A stretch of 64,000 nt of DNA. Source: Flavobacterium noncentrifugens. GTDB taxonomy: Bacteria > Bacteroidota > Bacteroidia > Flavobacteriales > Flavobacteriaceae. The notes under the pieces were generated by a model. It saw only the letters and a list, made by a program, of their open reading frames with translations. It was not told the origin of the DNA and ran no database searches. Both the position numbers and the translations under genes were made by a program. The stretch spans positions 860,394-924,393 of the forward strand of contig NZ_FNEZ01000001.1 in the NCBI RefSeq assembly GCF_900100375.1, read 5' to 3'. Each line of letters starts with the position of its first letter. The first letter of the stretch is position 1. Positions 16,912-25,550 of the stretch are shown in pieces.

Positions 16912-17694
16912 TTAATTTCCAGAAAAAGCCGCTTTTCTTTTTTCTAAAAACGCAGTCGTTCCTTCTTTAAAATCTTCGGTGCCGAAACATTTTCCGAATG
17001 CTTTGATCTCTGTGGTATAACCGTTTACGCCGTCTTCATAATTCGCATTTACGGCCTTGATCGCCTGGCTGATGGCAACAGGGGAATTTCTCCTGATTTT
17101 TTGTGCGATGCCGTAGCAGAAATCCAACAATTCAGTTTGGGCAACGACATGATTCACTAAGCCATATTGTTTGGCTTCTTCAGCAGCAACCATTCCGGCG
17201 GTCATGATCATCTCCATCGCTTTGCCTTTTCCAACGAGTTGCGGCAAACGTTGTGTACCGCCATAACCCGGAATGACTCCGAGAGAAACTTCTGGCAAGC
17301 CCATTTTTGCATTGTCGGAAGCGACGCGAATGTGACATGCCATTGCCAATTCTAATCCGCCGCCGAGTGCAAATCCATTCACTGCAGCAATTACGGGTTT
17401 TCTCAGATTCTGTACAAAATCGAATAAAATTTCTTGTCCGTGCGCGGCCAATTGCGCGCCTTCTTCGACAGAAAAATTAGCAAATTCTGAAATATCGGCT
17501 CCGGCAACGAATGCTTTTTCGCCGCTTCCTGTGATTACGATGACTTTGGTTTCGGGGTCGTTTCCGGCAGTTTCAAAAGCCTGGTGCAGTTCCTGGATCG
17601 TTTCTTTATTGAGTGCGTTGAGTTTTGTCGGGCGGTTTATTGTAATCGTTGTGATGCCGTTTTCCCTTGCAGTTAAGATATTTTCAAATGCCAT
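16912..17694 (-). CDS. Enoyl-CoA hydratase/isomerase (crotonase family)
   Basis: 260 residues from ATG 17694 (MAFENILTARENG); the frame upstream runs into the kinase gene and is a shadow. Crotonase-fold signatures: GSGEKAFVAGADISE (oxyanion-hole strand), AAVNGFALGGGLELAMACH, and LPEVSLGVIPGYGGTQRLPQLVG. The catalytic Glu positions of true hydratases are kept (ELAMAC and PEVSLG). It would hydrate trans-2-enoyl-CoA in beta-oxidation. It sits 10 bp after the histidine kinase gene, last in the hemH-hemJ operon, with no evident link to haem. Confidence 0.92.
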   Translation of the reverse strand: MAFENILTARENGITTITINRPTKLNALNKETIQELHQAFETAGNDPETKVIVITGSGEKAFVAGADISEFANFSVEEGAQLAAHGQEILFDFVQNLRKPVIAAVNGFALGGGLELAMACHIRVASDNAKMGLPEVSLGVIPGYGGTQRLPQLVGKGKAMEMIMTAGMVAAEEAKQYGLVNHVVAQTELLDFCYGIAQKIRRNSPVAISQAIKAVNANYEDGVNGYTTEIKAFGKCFGTEDFKEGTTAFLEKRKAAFSGN

Positions 17695-17704
17695 TTTGTT
17701 GTTT

Positions 17705-19177
17705 TTACGAGTTAATGATCGGAAGCGAAACCGTAAATGTCGTTCCTTTTCCATATTCAGATTCAAATGTAATTGTTCCTTTATAATTTTCGATGATGTT
17801 TTTGATAATTCCGAGTCCGAGTCCCATACCGCTGTTTTTTGTGGTGAATTTGGGTTCGAAAATCCGGTCAATATTAGGTAGCTCAATGCCGGTTCCATTG
17901 TCACGAACGGCAATCTGAACATCATTTTCAACGCGTTTTACACTGACTGAAACTAGTTTTTGCTGCTGGCCTTCGGGAATCGCCTGAATCGCATTTTTGA
18001 CCAGGTTTGTAATAATGCGGATCAGTTGTGTCCGGTCCATCTTAGAGATAATTTCGCTTTCTTCACTTTCGAAAAGCACATCGTCTTCGTTGAAAATATC
18101 CAATGCCAATTCGACTACTTCCACGACATTTAAAGTTTCATTTTGCTGTGCCGGCATTGAAGCAAAGTTTGAAAATGCCGAAGCGACCGAACTCATCGTA
18201 TCGATTTGCTGGATCAAAGTTTCGGAATAATCTTTTAATTTTTGCTTCAGATCGGGATCGTTCGCGTCAAATTTTCGCTCGAAACTCTGCACGGTCAATC
18301 GCATCGGAGTCAGCGGGTTTTTGATTTCGTGCGCGACTTGTTTTGCCATTTCCCGCCAGGCTTCTTCACGTTCGCTTTGCGCCAGTTTTACAGCACTTTT
18401 CTCAAGTTTATCAACCATGCCATTATACGCTTTGATCAGCAAATTGATTTCTTTGCTGTTCGCCCGAAGGAAAATCTTTTCGTTCTTTTGGTTCAGGCTG
18501 GTTTCGCTTAATTTATCGGAAATGGTTTTTAAAGATTGTGTAATGTAAGTCGATAAAAAGTACGCCAAAGCGAATGCAATCACAAGCATGAACGAATATA
18601 CTTGCCCCAATCTGATCAGGAAATTTTGCAGTTCTTTTTCATAAAATCCGTCGTCTTCCACATAAGGCAAATTCAGGATTCCGAGCGGCTTGAATTTTTC
18701 GTCTTTGATCAGGCTGTAAGAAGAACGATTTTTTAGTCCGTTGATGTTTTTGATGTCAACGTAGCGTTTTTCGATTGAAGACTGTACGAGTTTGAGGATG
18801 TATTTTGGAATCGGCGGTGCGATGCTATCGATAGAAAACGACGCTTTCGAAGATTTCAGCAGCTTTCCATCCAAACCGTAAATATTGATTTCCATGTTGT
18901 GGATTTGTGCGAGTTCGTGGATTCGATCCTTGAAAATCAAATCCAGATTGTTTGTCGTCAGCGGATAAGTTGTATTTGCAAGCACATAATTAATGTGTTC
19001 CTTGATCGCGCTTTCCTTGCGTTCCAAACGTTCCTGATGGTAATCTTTGGCTTCGTTCTTAAATTGGATAATCGAAATCGAAGCCATCAAAATTGAAGCA
19101 ATCAGAACCAATACGATCATCGACAGGAAAATCCTGATCCGAAGGGAAAGCATCGACATCCTGAATCTTTTCGGCAT
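17705..19177 (-). CDS. Membrane sensor histidine kinase, NtrY-like
   Basis: 490 residues. TM1 ~12-34, a ~155-residue extracytoplasmic sensor domain, TM2 ~192-212, a HAMP-like linker, then the kinase core: H-box VAHEIKNPLTPMRL, N-box RIITNLVKNAIQAIPEG, G1 VRDNGTGI, F/G2 FEPKFTTKNSGMGLGLGI. The ENPL-type H-box with NPLTP resembles the NtrY group. No response regulator is encoded next to it, so it is orphan here. The gene lies 2 bp from hemJ and 10 bp from the enoyl-CoA hydratase, in a tight operon. Ligand unknown. Confidence 0.9.
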   Translation of the reverse strand: MPKRFRMSMLSLRIRIFLSMIVLVLIASILMASISIIQFKNEAKDYHQERLERKESAIKEHINYVLANTTYPLTTNNLDLIFKDRIHELAQIHNMEINIYGLDGKLLKSSKASFSIDSIAPPIPKYILKLVQSSIEKRYVDIKNINGLKNRSSYSLIKDEKFKPLGILNLPYVEDDGFYEKELQNFLIRLGQVYSFMLVIAFALAYFLSTYITQSLKTISDKLSETSLNQKNEKIFLRANSKEINLLIKAYNGMVDKLEKSAVKLAQSEREEAWREMAKQVAHEIKNPLTPMRLTVQSFERKFDANDPDLKQKLKDYSETLIQQIDTMSSVASAFSNFASMPAQQNETLNVVEVVELALDIFNEDDVLFESEESEIISKMDRTQLIRIITNLVKNAIQAIPEGQQQKLVSVSVKRVENDVQIAVRDNGTGIELPNIDRIFEPKFTTKNSGMGLGLGIIKNIIENYKGTITFESEYGKGTTFTVSLPIINS

Positions 19178-19179
19178 GA

Positions 19180-19734
19180 TTAAGAATTGTTTTTGGAACG
19201 GATTTTCTTATAAAATTTAAATCCGAGCATGATTAAAATCGAAAATAAAAAGATTCCGATAACACCATAAATCCAGTTCACGGCATTTTTCAATACGACT
19301 AAAAAAACAACGGCAAATAAAATAATTGTTGCACCTTCATTCCACAAACGCATAAAATTCGACGTATATTTTACTTCGTCTTTCTGCAACGACAAATAAA
19401 TCTGGTGGCATTTTAAATGGTATAGATACAACAAAAACACAAACGATAATTTCACGTGCATCCACGGCATTTGCAACCACACATGTCCTAAATCGGTGAA
19501 AAACAACATCCAAAACGCAAAAAAACTAGCCAAAATTGCCGATGGCCACGTAATAATGTACCACAAACGATACGTCATAATTTTGTATTGCTTTTGCAGA
19601 ATTTCCTTTTCAGGTGATGGTTTTTCGTTGGCTTCAATTTGGTACACAAACAACCGGACGATGTAAAAAAGCCCGGCAAACCAGGTAATGACAAAGATGA
19701 GGTGCAATGATTTAAGATAATTATACATTTCCAT
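19180..19734 (-). CDS. hemJ: Protoporphyrinogen oxidase HemJ-like (CopD/UPF0093 family)
   Basis: 184 residues with about four to five transmembrane helices. The opening MEMYNYLKSLHLIFVITWFAGLFYIVRLF carries the conserved His of HemJ and the WFAG..Y..RLF pattern; the later MHVKLSFVFLLYLYHLKC carries the conserved Lys and His. HemJ oxidises protoporphyrinogen IX to protoporphyrin IX in bacteria lacking HemG/HemY. No other oxidase for this step appears in the haem cluster, which supports the call. Its ATG overlaps the stop of the MATE gene by one base (TAATG), implying translational coupling. Confidence 0.85.
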   Translation of the reverse strand: MEMYNYLKSLHLIFVITWFAGLFYIVRLFVYQIEANEKPSPEKEILQKQYKIMTYRLWYIITWPSAILASFFAFWMLFFTDLGHVWLQMPWMHVKLSFVFLLYLYHLKCHQIYLSLQKDEVKYTSNFMRLWNEGATIILFAVVFLVVLKNAVNWIYGVIGIFLFSILIMLGFKFYKKIRSKNNS

Positions 19735-21077
19735 TACGAGGATTTAAGTTTGGTATTCATTTCCTTCAGCAAGAAAGATCCGGTGACCGAAGTCGCTAAA
19801 ATATCGGCGATCGGGAACGAAACCCATACGCCAAAAATACCAAAATAATGCGGTAAAATGAGAATTAGCGGAATCAGGAAAAAACCCTGTTTGGTCAACG
19901 TCAGCAGCAACGCTTTCAATGCTTGTCCGGCTGCCTGGAAATAAGCCGATCCGATTAATTGCACTGCAATCACAGGCGAAGCGGCAAAAACCCAGCGCAA
20001 AGCATTCGGCGTGTCGCGGATTATCGTTGCATCATCGGTGAAAACCGTTACGATCTGATGCGCAAAAACCAGGATAATACTGTAAATCACAATGGCAATG
20101 ATTGCGGCATATTTGATCGAAATTTTGATCGATTCGCGCACGCGTTCCATTTTCTTCGCGCCATAATTGAATCCGGCGATCGGTAAAAAACCTTCGGCAA
20201 TTCCGGAAACGGGAAACAAGGCAAACATTAACAAACGGCTGATAATTCCGTAAATCGTCACCGAATGTTCGCCGCCGTGCGCATACAAAACGTGATTCAG
20301 TAAAATCGATAAGATGCTGATAACGCTTTGCCTGGAAAAGGTCGTCAGGCTCAAACCTGAAATTTCCGACAATAATTTTGGCTTTAATTTGAAATGTTTC
20401 CATTGCAATTTCATGCTGCTTTTAAATCGAAAAAACCACAATATATAAAGGAAAGAAATAAAGTAAGAAGCAGCTGTTGCAAATGCAGCTCCTGGAATTC
20501 CGAGATCAAAAACTTTAATCAGTAAAATGTCGAGTGCAATATTCGCGACAGCGGCAATAATGATTGCAACCATCGCAAATTTGGATTTGTCCTCGGCACG
20601 CATCACGCTGCTTCCCATAATAATGAAACCCATAAATGGCGCGGAAGCCAATATTGGAAGCAAAAACAATCTTGCAGGTTCAATAATATTTCCTTTTGCG
20701 CCAAAAAGTGCCAGCATCTGATCGCTAAAGAAAAATCCTGCAAGCATGATGACCATTGAAAGCACAAAAACCATCGTGATCTGATGTGCAAATGCCGATA
20801 ATGCTGTTTCGCGGTCGTTTTTCCCCAAAGCACGGGAAATGACCGAGCTTCCGCCAATGCCAATCGCCAATCCGATTGAAGTAATGATGAAAACCACCGG
20901 GGTAATTACGGTCAACGCTGCAATCGCTAAAGATCCGATCCATCGGCCAACAAAAATGGCATCAATCAAGATATTGACCGTCATGAATAAAATGCCCACA
21001 GCAGCAGGAACGGCCTGTTTGATCAGCAGTTTTCTGATGTCTTTCGTTCCAAATTCTTCTTCCGGGGCGGTATTCAT
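19734..21077 (-). CDS. MATE-family efflux transporter
   Basis: 447 residues with about 12 predicted transmembrane helices. The MATE signature is recognisable in both halves (QAVPAAVGILFMTVNILIDAIFVGR at the N terminus; LNHVLYAHGGEHSVTIYGIISR at the start of the second half). MATE proteins export cationic or organic substrates using Na+ or H+. Here it is inserted exactly between hemH and hemJ: zero bases to the hemH stop and a one-base overlap with hemJ. The position makes a porphyrin or haem-intermediate substrate thinkable, but nothing in the sequence shows it. Confidence 0.92.
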   Translation of the reverse strand: MNTAPEEEFGTKDIRKLLIKQAVPAAVGILFMTVNILIDAIFVGRWIGSLAIAALTVITPVVFIITSIGLAIGIGGSSVISRALGKNDRETALSAFAHQITMVFVLSMVIMLAGFFFSDQMLALFGAKGNIIEPARLFLLPILASAPFMGFIIMGSSVMRAEDKSKFAMVAIIIAAVANIALDILLIKVFDLGIPGAAFATAASYFISFLYILWFFRFKSSMKLQWKHFKLKPKLLSEISGLSLTTFSRQSVISILSILLNHVLYAHGGEHSVTIYGIISRLLMFALFPVSGIAEGFLPIAGFNYGAKKMERVRESIKISIKYAAIIAIVIYSIILVFAHQIVTVFTDDATIIRDTPNALRWVFAASPVIAVQLIGSAYFQAAGQALKALLLTLTKQGFFLIPLILILPHYFGIFGVWVSFPIADILATSVTGSFLLKEMNTKLKSS

Positions 21078-22106
21078 TTAGACTGGAATTTCGGCAGTTG
21101 CCCATTGATTGATCCAGCCTGCAACGGTTTTACACCAATCGTCGCCATCATTGAGGCACGGAATTGCAAGGAATTCTTCGCCGCCGTTCAATTTAAACTG
21201 ATGGTTGGCTTCCATCGCGATTTCCTCTAAAGTTTCAAGGCAATCGGCAACGAAAGCGGGTGTGACCACTGCTAATTTTTTGATGCCTTTTTCGGGCATT
21301 TTGTTGATCTCGATGTCAGTATACGGCTCGAGCCATTTGTCTCCGGCGAGTCGCGATTGAAAGGTTTGACTGTATTTTCCTTCCGGAATTTCGAGCAGTT
21401 CTACAACTTGTCGCGTGGTTTCATAACATTGGTGGCGGTAGCAAAATTCATGCGCCGGGGAAGGCGTGTTGCAACAGCTGCCGTCGATTTTGCAATGCGA
21501 TTTCGTGACATCTGTTTTGCGGATGTGGCGTTCCGGAATGCCATGATAAGAGAATAGCAAATGGTCGTATTCGAAAAATTCAAGACTTTTTTTGATGGAA
21601 TTTGCCAATTCGCGAATGTAATCCGGGCGGTTGTAAAATGCCGGAACGTTCGTAAATTTCATTTGCGGAAAATGTTTTTTGCGAAGTTCTTCGGCCAAAA
21701 CTTCAATTGTCACGGTCGAAGCCATTGCATGTTGTGGATACAAAGGAAACAACAATACTTCGGTTACGCCTTTATCATGCAATTCCTGCAAGCCCGATAA
21801 AATACTCGGCTGGCCGTAACGCATCGCAAGCGCCATTGGAATATCGACTTGTTGATTTACTTTGGCAAACATTCTTTTCGAAAGCACAATTAATGGCGAA
21901 CCTTCGTCCCACCAGATTTTTTTATACGCTTCTGCCGATTTTTCCGGGCGTTTTCTAAGAATGATGCCGCGAACGAGAAATGCACGCAGTAAAAACGGTA
22001 CGTCTATCACGTATTTGTCCATTAAAAATTCATCGAGATAGGGTTTGACGTCTTTGGCGTCGGGGCTTTTTGGTGAGCCGAGGTTGACTAATAGTGCTCC
22101 TTTCAT
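21078..22106 (-). CDS. hemH: Ferrochelatase
   Basis: 342 residues from ATG 22106 (MKGALLVNLGSPKSP); the longer frame to 22157 starts inside AGTC-type repeats. Inserts Fe2+ into protoporphyrin IX, last step of protohaem synthesis. Signatures: PLYPQHAMASTVT, FSYHGIPERHI (catalytic His) and a conserved Glu in the ETLEEIAMEA segment near residue 294. A Cys-rich loop (five Cys between residues 205 and 227: CKIDGSCC, FCYRHQC) is notable and could bind a cluster or form disulfides. First gene of the hemH-MATE-hemJ operon. Confidence 0.95.
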   Translation of the reverse strand: MKGALLVNLGSPKSPDAKDVKPYLDEFLMDKYVIDVPFLLRAFLVRGIILRKRPEKSAEAYKKIWWDEGSPLIVLSKRMFAKVNQQVDIPMALAMRYGQPSILSGLQELHDKGVTEVLLFPLYPQHAMASTVTIEVLAEELRKKHFPQMKFTNVPAFYNRPDYIRELANSIKKSLEFFEYDHLLFSYHGIPERHIRKTDVTKSHCKIDGSCCNTPSPAHEFCYRHQCYETTRQVVELLEIPEGKYSQTFQSRLAGDKWLEPYTDIEINKMPEKGIKKLAVVTPAFVADCLETLEEIAMEANHQFKLNGGEEFLAIPCLNDGDDWCKTVAGWINQWATAEIPV

Positions 22107-22111
22107 AATGC

Positions 22112-22142
22112 AGTCAAAAGTCGAAAGTCGAAAGTCAGAAAG
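22112..22142. repeat. AGTCGAAA short tandem repeat before hemH
   Basis: Three spaced copies of AGTC(A/G)AA(A) directly before the hemH start. Related units are at 34539-34570 (other strand) and 43347-43380. Confidence 0.6.
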
Positions 22143-22176
22143 AATGACGACGATCAATATATTTTAAGTTAGTAAA

Positions 22177-23049
22177 TTAGGCTGTTTGATTAATAGACAT
22201 TAAATATTTTTTTGGTGTCGTGGCAAATTTTTTCTTGAATGCAGAAATAAAATGACTGGCTGTGCTGTAACCGATTTTGAGGCCGACTTCATTCACATTA
22301 TGCGAACCGTCTTCGAGTAATTTGCGTGCGAATTCCATTTTGTAATCGAATAAAAAACTGTACACGCTGTCGCCGTAAATCTGTTTGAAACCCATTTTAA
22401 GTTTTTTGAGATTTAAGCCAACTTGGTCTGCGAGTTCCTGTAAACCTGGAGGCTCGGCCATATTTGCGATGATAATGTCTTTGGCTTTTCGGATTTTTAA
22501 AACATTGTCTTCGTCTATTAAGAACGGACATTGTTCAGCATCCGGATCTTCGGTTCGGTTAAAGTACAAGCTTAACAATTCGTAACCTTTCCCTTTATAG
22601 TATAGGTTTTTGATCGATGGATGCAGGTTAAAATGAAACAACTGGCTCAGAACGATTGCCATTGACGGACTGATATTGCCTTCATCATAATATTTCCGAT
22701 CCTGGTTTTCTTTGCTCAAAAACGGAATGTATTCGGCTTCAGATGAAAATAATCCGTGGAATTTCTTGATGGAGATAATCACCGAAATTATCCAGGAATT
22801 CGGTGCCAATTCTAAATTCAACGGCAGTTCTTTTTGCGGATTATAAAGCAACAATGATTTTTCTTCCTTCAGTTCCAAAGCATAATTTCCCTGATTGAAA
22901 ATGAATTTTGCCTTGCCTTTGATCCCAAAATGAAACTGGATCAAACCCTGATTGATCGCACGTTCGGCCCGAAAAACTTCGTTGTCATCATTCTGGAAAC
23001 GAATCAGATAAAAGTCATCTTCGATTTTAATTACTTCCTGAGAACCCAT
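22177..23049 (-). CDS. AraC-family transcriptional regulator
   Basis: 290 residues from ATG 23049 (MGSQEVIKIEDDFYLIRFQ); the frame continues 42 codons upstream through promoter-like sequence. The N-terminal ~190 residues would form a ligand-sensing jelly-roll-like domain. The C-terminal ~95 hold two helix-turn-helix motifs: LQELADQVGLNLKKLKMGFK, and VNEVGLKIGYSTASHFISAFKKKFATTPKKY. It is divergent from hemA (228 bp apart) and upstream of hemH on the same strand, so it is the obvious candidate regulator of the haem genes; this is inferred from position. Confidence 0.88.
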   Translation of the reverse strand: MGSQEVIKIEDDFYLIRFQNDDNEVFRAERAINQGLIQFHFGIKGKAKFIFNQGNYALELKEEKSLLLYNPQKELPLNLELAPNSWIISVIISIKKFHGLFSSEAEYIPFLSKENQDRKYYDEGNISPSMAIVLSQLFHFNLHPSIKNLYYKGKGYELLSLYFNRTEDPDAEQCPFLIDEDNVLKIRKAKDIIIANMAEPPGLQELADQVGLNLKKLKMGFKQIYGDSVYSFLFDYKMEFARKLLEDGSHNVNEVGLKIGYSTASHFISAFKKKFATTPKKYLMSINQTA

Positions 23050-23142
23050 AGCGGTATTTTTTGAAATGATTTTTCGGAAAGAAGCGGCTTTTCTATTTAG
23101 AATAGTTCTACATAAGAACATTGTCAATGCTTGATTCCACTG

Positions 23143-23150
23143 CAAATTTA
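23143..23150 (-). promoter_or_regulatory. -7 element for the AraC-type gene
   Basis: TAAATTTG on the minus strand matches TANNTTTG. A TTG lies 22 nt upstream (23175-23173). Leader about 85 nt. Confidence 0.3.
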
Positions 23151-23244
23151 CAAGAAAAACCATAGTTTTAAGCAATTTATATTAAAATATCCCGCAGCGA
23201 TATAAAAAGTCCTTTGAGCGTTACTTTTCTAAATATGATAAGTA

Positions 23245-23252
23245 TAATTTTG
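23245..23252 (+). promoter_or_regulatory. -7 element of the hemA operon
   Basis: TAATTTTG matches TANNTTTG and ends 24 bases before the hemA ATG (23277). The -33 region is weak (TTAC about 20 nt upstream). The whole divergent region 23050-23276 would contain any AraC operator. Confidence 0.4.
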
Positions 23253-23276
23253 TTGAACTTTCAGAAAAAGTGTAAA

Positions 23277-24533
23277 ATGGAAAAAAACAACCTGTCGAAG
23301 CATCTGTATTTTTACGCCGTTGGCCTCAGTTATAAAAAAGCCGATGCCGAAATTCGCGGAAAATTCAGCCTCGACACCATCGCCAAAACGCGTTTGCTCA
23401 ACCAGGCAAAAAGCGAGGGCATCGAAAGTTTAATCGTCACTTCAACCTGCAACCGTACCGAAATTTATGGCTTTGCAGAACATCCGTTTCAACTGATCAA
23501 ATTGATTTGTGAGAACAGCAATGGATCGGTTGAGGAATTCCAAAAAGTAGGTTTTGTGTATAAAAGTCAGGAAGCGATCAACCACATGTTTCGCGTTGGA
23601 ACAGGTTTGGACAGCCAGATTTTAGGCGACTTTGAAATCATCAGCCAGTTGAAAGTGGGATTTGCCGAATCGAGATCTTTGGGATTGATCAATACTTTTT
23701 TAGACCGTTTGGTAAATGCCGTGATTCAGGCCAGCAAAAAGATCAAGAACGAAACCGAGATCAGTTCAGGCGCCACTTCGGTTTCTTTCGCATCGGTACA
23801 ATATATCATTAAGAATGTAGCCGACATCAAAAATAAAAACATTTTACTGTTTGGGACTGGGAAAATCGGAAGAAATACGTGCGAGAATCTGGTTAAACAT
23901 ACCAAAAATGAACACATTACTTTAATCAACAGAACGAAAGACAAAGCCGAAAAACTCGCAGGCAAATTGAATTTAATTGTAAAAGATTATTCGGAATTGC
24001 ACCTCGAATTGCAAAAAGCCGATGTAGTCGTTGTGGCCACCGGCGCGCAAAACCCAACCGTTGACGCAGCGATTTTAAATCTGAAAAAACCACTTTTGAT
24101 TTTAGATTTGTCGATTCCGAAAAACGTCCATGACAATGTCAAAAATGTGGAAGGCGTGACTTTGATCCACATGGACCATTTGTCCCAGATGACAGACGAA
24201 ACTCTGGAAAACCGCAAAAGACACATTCCGGCCGCCGAAGCGATCATCGAAGAAATCAAGGAAGAATTCACTACCTGGACAAAAGCCAGGAAATTCGCCC
24301 CGACCATCAATGCTTTAAAAGAAAAACTGAACGCGATCAAGAATTCAGAGCTCGATTTCCAAAGCAAAAAAATCGTGGGTTTCAATGAAGAACAGGCCGA
24401 AATCATCAGTGCCAGGATCATCCAGAAAATCACTACACATTTTGCAAATCATTTGAAAAATGACAATACCATGGTCGATGAAAGCATTGAATGGATTGAA
24501 AAAGTGTTTCAGATTGAGGCAAAAACGATTTAA
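23277..24533 (+). CDS. hemA: Glutamyl-tRNA reductase
   Basis: 418 residues from ATG 23277 (MEKNNLSKHLYFYAVGLSYKKAD). NADPH-dependent reduction of glutamyl-tRNA to glutamate-1-semialdehyde, first committed step of the C5 haem route. Motifs: the catalytic Cys in VTSTCNRTEIYG, GLDSQILGDFEI, the Rossmann segment LLFGTGKIGRNTCENL, and the C-terminal dimerisation helices. The protein starts a plus-strand series hemA-hemC-hemD-hemE. The 3' end runs into a palindromic element whose left arm overlaps the stop codon. Confidence 0.97.
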   Translation: MEKNNLSKHLYFYAVGLSYKKADAEIRGKFSLDTIAKTRLLNQAKSEGIESLIVTSTCNRTEIYGFAEHPFQLIKLICENSNGSVEEFQKVGFVYKSQEAINHMFRVGTGLDSQILGDFEIISQLKVGFAESRSLGLINTFLDRLVNAVIQASKKIKNETEISSGATSVSFASVQYIIKNVADIKNKNILLFGTGKIGRNTCENLVKHTKNEHITLINRTKDKAEKLAGKLNLIVKDYSELHLELQKADVVVVATGAQNPTVDAAILNLKKPLLILDLSIPKNVHDNVKNVEGVTLIHMDHLSQMTDETLENRKRHIPAAEAIIEEIKEEFTTWTKARKFAPTINALKEKLNAIKNSELDFQSKKIVGFNEEQAEIISARIIQKITTHFANHLKNDNTMVDESIEWIEKVFQIEAKTI

Positions 24534-24610
24534 ACCATTAAGGAATTAAGAAAATTAAGCACTCGTAATATGCCCAAAATCTTAATGTGCCTTCATCTCT
24601 TAATGGTTAA
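24532..24610. repeat. Palindromic intergenic element, copy 2 of 6 (hemA-hemC)
   Basis: AAACCATTAAGGAATTAAG left arm overlapping the hemA stop, right arm CTCTTAATGGTT just before hemC. Spacer about 45 bases. Confidence 0.8.
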
Positions 24611-24628
24611 AAAAATAGCATGTTAATG

Positions 24629-25549
24629 ATGACAAACAAAACAATAAGAATCGGAACCCGCGACAGCGAACTCGCACTTTGGCAGGCGCATACCGTTGAA
24701 AAAAAACTCAATGATCTGGGTTACCAAACCGAAATCACCGCCGTAAAATCTCAAGGCGATATTCTTCTTGACAAACCGCTTTACGAACTCGGAATTACCG
24801 GGATTTTTACCAAAACTTTAGACATTGCAATGATCAATGGCCAGATTGATATTGCCGTGCATTCGATGAAAGATGTGCCCACCGCTTTGCCCATTGGGAT
24901 TGTTCAGGCCGCGGTTTTGGAGCGCGCAAGTGAAAAAGACATTTTAGTTCACAAAGGGAATCTTGATTTTTTACATTCAAACGGAATTGTTGCCACGGGA
25001 AGTTTGCGCCGACAAGCACAATGGCTGAACCGTTACCCAAACCATGAAGTCGTCGATTTGCGCGGAAACGTCAATACGCGTCTGCAAAAACTCAAAGAAA
25101 ACAACTGGAACGGCGCTGTTTTCGCAGAAGCCGGACTTGACAGAATTAATCTAAAACCTGAAAACCACATCGATCTCGATTGGATGATTCCCGCGCCCGC
25201 ACAAGGCGCAATGGTCGTTGTCGCCATGGAAACTGATATTTTTTGCCGTGAAGCCGTTGCCAAATTAAACCACAAACAAACTGAAATCTGTACCGAAATC
25301 GAACGCGAATTTTTAAAAACGCTCGAAGGCGGATGTACGGCTCCAATTGGTGCTTTCGCGGAAGTGTTTGAAAACCAAATTCGTTTTGAAGGTTTGCTGT
25401 GTTCGCTTGACGGAAAAGACAAAATTCATATTGAAAAGACTATTTCGATTGACAGTTATAAAAATTTCGGGCGCGATTGTGCTTTATTCGTATTGGATAA
25501 CGGCGGAAGAGAAATTATGATCCAAATCAGAAAAGATTTAAACAAATAA
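24629..25549 (+). CDS. hemC: Hydroxymethylbilane synthase (porphobilinogen deaminase)
   Basis: 306 residues from ATG 24629 (MTNKTIRIGTRDSELALWQ); ATGs at 24620 and 24626 are possible starts. Polymerises four porphobilinogens to hydroxymethylbilane. Motifs: IGTRDSELALWQ, HSMKDVPTALP (catalytic Asp region), ATGSLRRQAQW, VDLRGNVNTRLQKL, and LEGGCTAPIGAFA holding the dipyrromethane-cofactor Cys. One base separates its stop from hemD, as expected for coupled expression. Confidence 0.97.
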   Translation: MTNKTIRIGTRDSELALWQAHTVEKKLNDLGYQTEITAVKSQGDILLDKPLYELGITGIFTKTLDIAMINGQIDIAVHSMKDVPTALPIGIVQAAVLERASEKDILVHKGNLDFLHSNGIVATGSLRRQAQWLNRYPNHEVVDLRGNVNTRLQKLKENNWNGAVFAEAGLDRINLKPENHIDLDWMIPAPAQGAMVVVAMETDIFCREAVAKLNHKQTEICTEIEREFLKTLEGGCTAPIGAFAEVFENQIRFEGLLCSLDGKDKIHIEKTISIDSYKNFGRDCALFVLDNGGREIMIQIRKDLNK

Positions 25550-25550
25550 T

